Assembly: GCF_001429045.1 (NCBI RefSeq)
Contig: NZ_LMHY01000022.1
Span: forward strand, 390,724 to 454,723
DNA length: 64,000 nt
Source: Pseudomonas sp. Root71
GTDB lineage: Bacteria; Pseudomonadota; Gammaproteobacteria; Pseudomonadales; Pseudomonadaceae
Reading direction: 5' to 3'
Shown: piece after piece, positions 44,075 through 51,440 of the stretch
How the letters are laid out: every line of letters begins with the position of its first letter
Position numbering within the stretch: position 1 is the first letter of the stretch
Position numbers and translations under genes: made by a program
The notes under the pieces: generated by a model
Told to the model about the DNA's origin: nothing
What the model saw: the letters and a program-made list of their open reading frames with translations, nothing else
Database searches by the model: none

Positions 44075-45301
44075 ATGAAAGCAGGTACCGATTCAGCCAC
44101 CCATCCTTTCGCCGCGCAGGCTTCGGGGCTTTCTGCGCAACTCACGTTTGTGTTTTCTGTCACCTGCGCGCTCGCCGTCGCCAACGTCTACTTCGCACAA
44201 CCCTTGCTCGATTCAATGGCCCGGAGCCTGGATGTGGCCCCCTCAATGATCGGGTTTGTGGTGACGGCGACTCAAGTCGGTTACGCGCTGGGGTTACTGT
44301 TCATCGTCCCTTTGGGCGACTTGTTGAACCGTAAAAGGCTGATTCTGACGCAAATGCTGCTGTCTGCGATTGCACTGGCGGGAGTCGGCGCCGCACAGCA
44401 ATGGCTGACCCTGTTGGGGGCCATGATCGCCGTGGGTTTGCTGGCAGTGATGGTTCAAGTGCTGGTGGCCTGCACCGCCGCGCTGGCAACGCCGGCACAA
44501 CGTGGCCAGGCCGTGGGGACCGTGACCAGTGGCATTGTCCTGGGCATTCTTCTGGCGCGGTTCACCTCCGGGCTGATCGCCGATCTGGCAGGCTGGCGCG
44601 CCGTGTATTTCGTTTCCTCGGGATTGATGCTGACCCTTGCGGCGGTGTTCTGGAAAGTCTTGCCTCGCGCAGCAACGCCACGCAGTCGATACACTTACCC
44701 GGCACTCATCCGCTCGCTCTTCACGCTGCTCATGACCGAACCGGTGTTGCGAATCAGGGGGCTGTTGGCCTTGCTGATCTTTGCCGCGTTTTCCGTACTA
44801 TGGACATCCATGGTGCTGCCGTTGAGCGCCCCTCCGTTGTCGCTATCACACACGGTCATCGGCCTGTTTGGCCTGGCGGGCGTCGCCGGTGCCCTGGCTG
44901 CCAGAAGATCCGGACGCTGGGCCGACCAGGGTCTGGGGCAACGGGTCACCGGCATTTCGCTGGTGATCCTGACGCTGTCCTGGCTACCCATCGCCTTTGC
45001 GCAGTCTTCGCTGATCGCGCTGGTTTGCGGGGTGATTTTGCTCGACTTCGCGGTGCAAGCCGTACACGTCACCAACCAGAGCCTGATTTTCGCGACACGG
45101 CCCGACGCCCAAAGTCGCATGGTCGGCGCCTACATGTGCTTTTACTCGGTGGGCAGCGCACTGGGTGCCGCTGCCGCGACGCAGGTGTATGCGCTATGGG
45201 GCTGGACTGCCGTTTGCCTGCTGGGAGCCTCGATCAGTGCGACGGCCCTGATCTTGAGTACGCTGCCCTTCAGTAAACCCCCGCCCGCACCGAGCGCCTG
45301 A
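44075..45301 (+). CDS. MFS efflux transporter (DHA1 type)
   Basis: A 408-residue, 12-helix major facilitator with motif A variant GDLLNRKRLIL between helices 2 and 3 and NVYFAQPLLDSMARSL near the N-terminus, as in the YnfM/arabinose-efflux-like exporters. GGAGG stands before the ATG. Divergent from an HxlR regulator, the standard layout for an inducible drug or metabolite pump. Its 3' end overlaps the convergent secreted-protein gene by 32 bases. Confidence 0.85.
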   Translation: MKAGTDSATHPFAAQASGLSAQLTFVFSVTCALAVANVYFAQPLLDSMARSLDVAPSMIGFVVTATQVGYALGLLFIVPLGDLLNRKRLILTQMLLSAIALAGVGAAQQWLTLLGAMIAVGLLAVMVQVLVACTAALATPAQRGQAVGTVTSGIVLGILLARFTSGLIADLAGWRAVYFVSSGLMLTLAAVFWKVLPRAATPRSRYTYPALIRSLFTLLMTEPVLRIRGLLALLIFAAFSVLWTSMVLPLSAPPLSLSHTVIGLFGLAGVAGALAARRSGRWADQGLGQRVTGISLVILTLSWLPIAFAQSSLIALVCGVILLDFAVQAVHVTNQSLIFATRPDAQSRMVGAYMCFYSVGSALGAAAATQVYALWGWTAVCLLGASISATALILSTLPFSKPPPAPSA

Positions 45302-45848
45302 CCTCAGCCTGTATGGCATAAGCCGGCGCCTCTACCGCATTGAAATCCTGCGTATACCGCTGGGCAAATCCCGACACCCCCCAATCCTGATACTGCTGCA
45401 CATGTTTGAGTTCGTGAGCCCAGAGCTCGATGTCCTGTTCTGCGGATTGAGCGTCCCGGAACAGGATGATATCGATCAGCGTCACGGCACCGACATCGGG
45501 GTTTTGCAGCATGGCAGTGGCGGCGTTGAATTGGCCGTTGTCGCTTATTCTGTAGCGCGCGGTATCGAGGACGCCGGGCTCGTACCAATGCAGCAACTGC
45601 TCGCGGATGCGCGGTGGAATGGCTTGGGTGCCGGCAATCGCAGCTTCAGCACGGGCCTGGGTCAGCCACAATGCCAGGGCAGGCGCCGCGATCTGGTAGA
45701 TGCCATCAGGCACCACGTCTGGCAGGCAAATGCAGCCATCCAGGCACACTTGTTTCTCGCCAGCCGGGCAGGCATTGGTCTGGGCTGTCACATCAAGCGC
45801 CAGGCAAAGAGTCAGCAGCGCCCCCAGGCGCGTGATGATGGGCGGCAT
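45270..45848 (-). CDS. Secreted HExxH protein (DUF4157-like)
   Basis: A 192-residue protein with a signal peptide (cleavage about residue 23, VTAQT) and Cys residues clustered just after it (CPAGEKQVCLDGCICLP). The C-terminal WAHELKHVQQYQDWG carries an HExxH zinc motif, as in DUF4157 proteins, followed by a conserved-looking region with YAIQAE. Likely periplasmic or secreted metalloprotein; proteolytic activity is unproven. It follows the GGDEF-EAL gene by 32 bases on the same strand, so c-di-GMP signalling and this protein may be co-expressed. Confidence 0.72.
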   Translation of the reverse strand: MPPIITRLGALLTLCLALDVTAQTNACPAGEKQVCLDGCICLPDVVPDGIYQIAAPALALWLTQARAEAAIAGTQAIPPRIREQLLHWYEPGVLDTARYRISDNGQFNAATAMLQNPDVGAVTLIDIILFRDAQSAEQDIELWAHELKHVQQYQDWGVSGFAQRYTQDFNAVEAPAYAIQAEVRRSVRAGVY

Positions 45849-45880
45849 TGGACTCTCCAGGTAGCGGACAGTGGTGACCT

Positions 45881-48796
45881 CTAGCGACCGAGCAGTGGAC
45901 TGGTCAAGAGCGCCTTCAAGCTCATCGGCTTGGCAAAATGATAACCCTGGGCCTGCCCTGCCCCCATTTCACGCAGCAACTCCAGCGTCGCTTGATCTTC
46001 GACACCTTCGGCCACCACACTCAGGTCCAGCGATTCGGCCATCCGCACAATGGCCCGGACAATCGCGCGACTGCGGGGGCTGGTGGTCAGTTCGAAGATG
46101 AACGACTTGTCGATTTTCAAGCCGCTGAAACGGTATTGATGCACATAGCTCAGGGATGAAAACCCTGCACCGAAGTCATCGAGCACCACTGACATGCCGT
46201 TGTCGGCCAGTTGTTGCATGGTCTGTCGGGCAATCGCCGGTTCGGCGACCAGTGCCCCTTCGGTCAACTCCAGGCAGATTCGCGATGGCGAAACCCGGTG
46301 CTGCGCCAACAGTGCAAGCACCTCACCGGCGAATTCGGGGCGAGTCATGCTGTAGCTGGAGCAATTGACGTGCACCGGCGGCCAGTCGGCGTGTTCGGGC
46401 TGTGCGAGGATCGCGGCAATGCTGGCGAGCATGTACAGGTCCAGTCGACCGATCAGGCGCAACCCCTCGACATCCGGCAGGAACTCGCCCGGTGCGATCA
46501 CCCGGCCGCCCGGCTGGTGCCAGCGGATCAGCGCTTCAAGGGCCAAGAGTTCACCGGTTTCGATGCTGACGATCGGCTGGAAATACGGCAGCAGTTCGTC
46601 GGTGCGTTTGAGCGCGTTGCGCAAGGCGCCTTCTCGCTCGACCTGGTCCGAGACTTCACGGCGCACTTCCTGGTTGAACACGGCGTAGCTGTCGCGCCCG
46701 GCACTCTTGACCCGGTACATCGCCGCATCGGCATCGCGCAGCAAGTCGGCGGGCTCGTGATGGAACTGACTGTCGGCGCTGACGATACCGATACTGCAGG
46801 ACGAAAAAACTTCATGGCCATTGATGAAAAACGGCAGGTCGAATGCCACCAGGATCCGTTCGGCGATTTCAATCACCACCTCCAGCGATGCCTCGGGAGC
46901 CATCACCGAAAACTCGTCGCCCCCCAGGCGCGCCAACATGTCGGTGTCGCGCAGGCAACCGCGTAAGCGGTGGGCGGCCTGCATCAACAGCAGATCACCA
47001 AAATGGTGGCCGAGGCTGTCGTTGACCATCTTGAAGCGGTCGAGGTCGATGAACATCACCGCCAGGTGCCCGCCTTCGCTGCCGAACCGTGACCAGGCCA
47101 GGTTGAGGCGCTGCTGCAGATAGGTGCGATTGGGTAGCCCGGTCAGCGCATCGTGGGAGTTTTCGTGCTGTAACTTGGCATTGGCGTGATCGAGTTCGCG
47201 GGTGCGGCTCTGCACCCTGGCTTCGAGCTTGAGGTTGGCGGCATGAATCGCTTCGGCGGCCGTGCGTCGCGACAACGCTGTGTCGATGTGCCGCGACACG
47301 AAGGTCAGCAGTTCCTGGTCGCGCAGGGTATAGCGCACCTGCGAGGTATAGCTTTGCACCGCCAGCACACCACGCACCACGTCGCCTTCGAACAAGGGGA
47401 TGCCCAGCCAGGAGAAGGAGCGCACGGACTCATGGGCAATTTCGATTTCACCCTGCGCGGACAATCGTTCTGCCTCGCCGACATCTATCAGGCACGGGCG
47501 GCGCTGACGGATGACGTACTCGGTCAAGCCCCGGCGGCCTCGGCGTGCCGCCGGGCAAGTGGTCTGGCGTTCATCCACGTAATAGGGAAACGTCACTTCG
47601 CCGGTCCCGTCGTCAAACAGGGCAATGTAGAAGTTCTGCGCGAACAGCAGATCACCGACGATGCCATGCAGGGTCTGGAACAACTCGGCCATGTCACCCG
47701 GCTGGCTCGACAGTTCTGCAATCTGGAACAGCGCGCCTTGCAGATGTTCGGCACGCTCCCGGTCTGTGACTTCCTGGCGCAATGCGTCATTGACTGCCGA
47801 AAGCTCCAGGGTGCGACGTAACACCGTTTCTTCCAGGTCCTCCCGGTGCAGAATCCGGTCCAGCGCCATGGCCACGTGGCGTGCGACCACCAGGAACAGC
47901 GCGCGGTCTTCGGCGCTGTAGATGCGAGAAACGTCGTAGACCTGCATCGCCAGCATGCCAAACACCTCGTCCGAGGCATTTTTCAACGGCGCGCCCATCC
48001 AGAACTCGGGACGATCACCCACGCAGTGGAAACGGTTCTCGGCCTGGGCCGCAAGAATCCCGGCGGCATCGATCAGCAACGGCTGGCCCGTGGTCAACAC
48101 CTGGCCGGTCAGCGACAGGCGCGAAGGGTCAAGGTATTCGTAGTTTTCGGATTCCAGGGCATCAACGTCGATGATGTCGACGTAATACGGGTAGTCGATC
48201 TTGCCAGTGTGCGGGTTATACAAGGCGAGATAGAAGTTCTCGGCGTCGATCAGGCTGGCCAGCAGCCGGTGAGCCCCCACCAGGAACTCTGAGCGGTCAC
48301 GGGTCGAACTGGCCAGGTAGGTAATTTCATACAGCACACGCTGAGTGATCTGCGCACGGGCCAGGGTATTGGTCTGCAGCTCGATGCCCAGGCGCAGGGC
48401 AAGTTCAGCAAATGCCGGTTGCGTCGCATCGTCGACGGGTGCGAGCAGCCAACCCAGCTCACTTTCGCCCCTGCCGGTGGGCCAGCGGTGCAGGTTCGAA
48501 GCCAGGCAAAAGGCTTCGAACTCGTCATTCGCAACACTCGAAGGCCACGGTACCCGTGGGTCGCCCTGGCCAACCCGAAGCATCTGTTCACCGGCACGGT
48601 AAAACACCCACGCGGTGGTATGGTCCCAGTTGCGCGCCGAATCCAGCAGTTGTTCGATCCTGTCGTCGTTGCCGGCGCAAGCCATACCGACAGTATCCGG
48701 GTTCCCTGGAGGGTGAAATGCGGCAACTGCGTCATTGCTCGATTGCCGCGGGGGGCCGGTCAACGTACAAAAACTCATCAGCGCTCCCTGAGCCAA
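45881..48796 (-). CDS. GAF-GAF-GGDEF-EAL bifunctional diguanylate cyclase/phosphodiesterase
   Basis: A 971-residue cytoplasmic signalling protein without membrane helices. Two GAF-like sensor domains (about 150-300 and 365-505) are linked by coiled-coil segments. A GGDEF domain (about 545-705) has an intact active site, ARLGGDEF near residue 625, and an RxxD inhibitory site (RDTD) five residues before it. The EAL domain (about 720-965) has intact LEAL (near 754) and DDFGAG motifs. Both catalytic domains look functional, so the protein could synthesise and degrade c-di-GMP under control of small ligands bound by the GAF domains. Confidence 0.9.
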   Translation of the reverse strand: MAQGALMSFCTLTGPPRQSSNDAVAAFHPPGNPDTVGMACAGNDDRIEQLLDSARNWDHTTAWVFYRAGEQMLRVGQGDPRVPWPSSVANDEFEAFCLASNLHRWPTGRGESELGWLLAPVDDATQPAFAELALRLGIELQTNTLARAQITQRVLYEITYLASSTRDRSEFLVGAHRLLASLIDAENFYLALYNPHTGKIDYPYYVDIIDVDALESENYEYLDPSRLSLTGQVLTTGQPLLIDAAGILAAQAENRFHCVGDRPEFWMGAPLKNASDEVFGMLAMQVYDVSRIYSAEDRALFLVVARHVAMALDRILHREDLEETVLRRTLELSAVNDALRQEVTDRERAEHLQGALFQIAELSSQPGDMAELFQTLHGIVGDLLFAQNFYIALFDDGTGEVTFPYYVDERQTTCPAARRGRRGLTEYVIRQRRPCLIDVGEAERLSAQGEIEIAHESVRSFSWLGIPLFEGDVVRGVLAVQSYTSQVRYTLRDQELLTFVSRHIDTALSRRTAAEAIHAANLKLEARVQSRTRELDHANAKLQHENSHDALTGLPNRTYLQQRLNLAWSRFGSEGGHLAVMFIDLDRFKMVNDSLGHHFGDLLLMQAAHRLRGCLRDTDMLARLGGDEFSVMAPEASLEVVIEIAERILVAFDLPFFINGHEVFSSCSIGIVSADSQFHHEPADLLRDADAAMYRVKSAGRDSYAVFNQEVRREVSDQVEREGALRNALKRTDELLPYFQPIVSIETGELLALEALIRWHQPGGRVIAPGEFLPDVEGLRLIGRLDLYMLASIAAILAQPEHADWPPVHVNCSSYSMTRPEFAGEVLALLAQHRVSPSRICLELTEGALVAEPAIARQTMQQLADNGMSVVLDDFGAGFSSLSYVHQYRFSGLKIDKSFIFELTTSPRSRAIVRAIVRMAESLDLSVVAEGVEDQATLELLREMGAGQAQGYHFAKPMSLKALLTSPLLGR

Positions 48797-48968
48797 AACT
48801 GCTGAAACTCACTGGCTGATTGCATTCAATGTGCCATTTGACTTTCCGTTTAAAGCTTATGGCGGTTTTTTTCAATGAATTTGTTCAATTTAGTGCCAGG
48901 TCTGAGACGGGCTGCAAATTATTCACTGTGTTGTCCAAACCTGGCGTCTATCACTCGAAGCTAACGTA

Positions 48969-49199
48969 TCAGTCGTCGTTGTCATCGCGATCACGGTAGC
49001 GACGGTGATCGCGATCATAGTCACCACGATCATAGTCACGGTAATAACCCCGATCATCGTCCCCTCTGTGGTCGTAACCCCGTCGATGGTCATGATCGTG
49101 ATACCGCCCGTACCGTTCTCCGTCATCCCAATGCGGGCCGCAGCCTCCCAACAAGACGGCGCTGGAAATGGCCACGATCAAGATTACTGCGCGATTCAT
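48969..49199 (-). CDS. Small lipoprotein with a highly charged Asp/Arg/Tyr/His tail
   Basis: A 76-residue protein. The signal peptide ends in the lipobox LGGC (Cys near 20). The mature part is almost entirely Asp, Arg, His, Tyr and Gly in repeated RDYDRGDYDRDHRRYR-like order. ATG 49199 is selected because it starts the lipoprotein signal, with GGACG upstream. Such tails may bind metal ions or nucleic acids, or be disordered linkers at the outer membrane. No known domain recognised. Confidence 0.62.
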   Translation of the reverse strand: MNRAVILIVAISSAVLLGGCGPHWDDGERYGRYHDHDHRRGYDHRGDDDRGYYRDYDRGDYDRDHRRYRDRDDNDD

Positions 49200-49531
49200 A
49201 AAAAACGTCCTAAACGTCGGAGATATGGAAGGGTCATGGCTGCTCGAGTCTTTCATCCGGGCAGTGTTCAGCCGTAACTATGACCATTCGGTAACCCGAT
49301 GATTCCGCTGAAAAATACAAACAACTGATGGCCACTCTCCCCATCGAATGCCCGCCGGGACAGCCCGGGCCTGTCATCAATAGCCAAGGGGTTGTCGTCG
49401 AATGAAAAGTGCCCCTGATACGGGAGCTATTTAATGGCAGTACTGAAAAGGTCTTTGGCGATGAGTCGACGTGAGCGTCTGCTGCGCCTGAGTCACGAGT
49501 TGCCTGGTACGCCAGGCAGGAGAATAACAAT
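49200..49531. other. Non-coding region upstream of the DUF1329 gene
   Basis: About 330 bases between the divergent mini-lipoprotein and the DUF1329 gene. Apart from AGGAGAATAAC before ATG 49532, no palindrome, RNA gene or coding signal was seen. Confidence 0.4.
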
Positions 49532-50854
49532 ATGAAATTCGTGAAAAGTCTTCTGGCTGCTGTACCCCTCATGGCGCTGGCCATCGATGCCCAAGCCTAT
49601 GTGTCGAGCCAGGAAGCCGCCCGGCTGGGTACCAGCCTGACGTGGGTGGGAGCCGAAAAGGCCGGTAATGCCGACGGTTCCATTCCGCCCTACAACGGTG
49701 GCCTGACCACCGCCCCCTCCAGCTTCAAGGCCGGCGACAGCATGCGCCCGGACCCCTTTGCGGGCGAAAAACCGCTGCTGGTGATCAACGGCAAGAACGT
49801 CGACGCGCACAAAGGCATGCTGACCGCCACCACAGTGGCCTTGGCCAAGCGCTATCCCGACTTTCGCATTGACGTCTATCCGACCCACCGCACGGCATCG
49901 CTGCCACAGGCGATCCTGGACAACAGCCGCAAGAATGCCACCAACGCCAGGTCTCTCAATGGCGGGATCGCCATCGACAATGTGATGCCCGGAGTGCCGT
50001 TCCCGATCCCGCAATCCGGCGCCGAAGCAATGTGGAATTTCCTGCTGCGCTACCAGGGCGTCAACATCCATTCCAAGTACGACTCCTGGAGCGTCGACAC
50101 GGCGGGCGTACCGAGCCTGGCGGTGACCGGCGAGGCATTCATCTCCTTCCCGATCTACGAGAACCTGTCGAAGCCGTTCAACAGCTCCGACATCTACTAT
50201 CAGTTGAAACTGTCCTATACCGGACCTGCCCGCCGGGCCGGCGAGTCGATCATGCTCAAGAACGCGACCAACCCGACGCAGTTCCCTGGCCGCGCCTGGC
50301 AGTACATGCCTGCCCAACGCCGGGTCAAACAGATTTCGATCCTGGCCTACGACACCCCCAACCCCGGTACCGCCCGCGCGCTCGAGTTGTACGACTGGAC
50401 GCTGGTGGGCAAGCAGGAAATGATCGTGCCCTACAACACCTACAAACTCACCTACGCTCGCGCTGCCAAGTCGCTGACCACGCCCAATTTCATAGCCCCG
50501 GACTTCGTACGCTGGGAAAAGCACCGGGTCTACGTCGTGGAAGGCAACCTCAAGCCTGGGGCCAAGCACATCTACCAGAAGCGCCGCTTCTACCTCGATG
50601 AAGACACCTGGGCCGCAGTCGCCTCCGATCAGTACGACACCAGTGGCCAGCTATACCGCGGTTCCTTCGCGTTCTTCAGCCAGAGCTACGACCAGCAGGT
50701 ACCGGACGCCACTCCTTTCATGACTTACGACCTGTCGAAAGGCACCTATAACATCAATGGCGTGGTGGGCCCGCATGGCGGCATCCGCTACATCGAGCCG
50801 CTATCGACGGCGCAGTGGGTACCAGAGTCCATGGCGGGTGCCGGTATCCGCTAG
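49532..50854 (+). CDS. DUF1329 family envelope protein
   Basis: A 440-residue protein with a signal peptide (cleavage near AQAYV, residue 22) and the DUF1329 pattern: LGTSLTWVGAEKAGNADGSIPPYNGGL (in parts), GVPFPIP, RAWQYMPAQRRVKQ, YEL-type central block, then RRFYLDEDTW. The fold is related to LolA/LolB-type outer-membrane lipoprotein-sorting proteins. DUF1329 genes are usually paired with a DUF1302 porin-like gene in hydrocarbon or terpenoid catabolic clusters; no DUF1302 partner is present here. AGGAG lies before the ATG. Confidence 0.87.
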   Translation: MKFVKSLLAAVPLMALAIDAQAYVSSQEAARLGTSLTWVGAEKAGNADGSIPPYNGGLTTAPSSFKAGDSMRPDPFAGEKPLLVINGKNVDAHKGMLTATTVALAKRYPDFRIDVYPTHRTASLPQAILDNSRKNATNARSLNGGIAIDNVMPGVPFPIPQSGAEAMWNFLLRYQGVNIHSKYDSWSVDTAGVPSLAVTGEAFISFPIYENLSKPFNSSDIYYQLKLSYTGPARRAGESIMLKNATNPTQFPGRAWQYMPAQRRVKQISILAYDTPNPGTARALELYDWTLVGKQEMIVPYNTYKLTYARAAKSLTTPNFIAPDFVRWEKHRVYVVEGNLKPGAKHIYQKRRFYLDEDTWAAVASDQYDTSGQLYRGSFAFFSQSYDQQVPDATPFMTYDLSKGTYNINGVVGPHGGIRYIEPLSTAQWVPESMAGAGIR

Positions 50855-50900
50855 GTCCGTGGCGAAACAACGCACACTCATGCAGGAGCGATGAATGACA

Positions 50901-50931
50901 AAGCCCCCAGGTTCAGAAGAACCGGGGGCTT
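50901..50931. terminator. Intrinsic terminator after the DUF1329 gene
   Basis: AAGCCCCCAGGTTC and GAACCGGGGGCTT form a strong stem with a four-base loop and one bulge, 47 bases past the stop. Confidence 0.8.
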
Positions 50932-51131
50932 GAGATTTCGGGTGAGTGTTTTTTGTGAAAGGCCCCTGACGTTGCCGACTCAAATGACCGGCTGCCTGAC
51001 ACCTTTCGAGACGGCAGAAATTGTCCCGAAGTGATCGGTCAAATGTAGCAAGGCAGTCTGGTCATTCAAAGCCGCGAAGCGTCTTCGACCTGGAGGAAGG
51101 GTTCGACCACGTCTACGCGGTCCGACCTGAA

Positions 51132-51290
51132 TCAGCTCTCAGAGGCGATCGTTGACTCGACACTGGTTTCTGCCAGCTTCAATCGGTCCGCTTTGCAAAT
51201 GTATTTATCCTTGCTCTTCGGTGCCAGTTTGGCACTGGCCTTTTTGGCCTTAGCCTTGAACAGCTGCTTTAATTTCTTTTGACGATTCAT
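51132..51290 (-). CDS. DUF2986 family mini-protein
   Basis: A 52-residue basic protein: MNRQKKLKQLFKAKAKKAS at the N-terminus, then LAPKSKDKYICKADRLKLAE. The Lys-rich start and the KLAPKSK-YI-KADR pattern match the short DUF2986 family common in gammaproteobacteria. Short, soluble, nucleic-acid-binding in character, function unknown. It stands alone between two terminators. Confidence 0.75.
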   Translation of the reverse strand: MNRQKKLKQLFKAKAKKASAKLAPKSKDKYICKADRLKLAETSVESTIASES

Positions 51291-51392
51291 TTTTTCTACT
51301 CGGTATGTCAGGCCTTGAATGATACCAGCTTAAGATATTGGCCCCATTGTGCCGTTACCGACCAGCGAGCAAGAACGCCCGATAAAACGCCG

Positions 51393-51428
51393 AAAAGCCC
51401 GCCACCCTAAAGAGAATGGCGGGCTTTT
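51393..51428. terminator. Bidirectional intrinsic terminator
   Basis: AAAAGCCCGCCA pairs with TGGCGGGCTTTT over a 12-base loop, 12 bases after the end of the monooxygenase-esterase gene, with T/A tracts on both sides. Confidence 0.85.
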
Positions 51429-51440
51429 GTGTTTTTGGTT

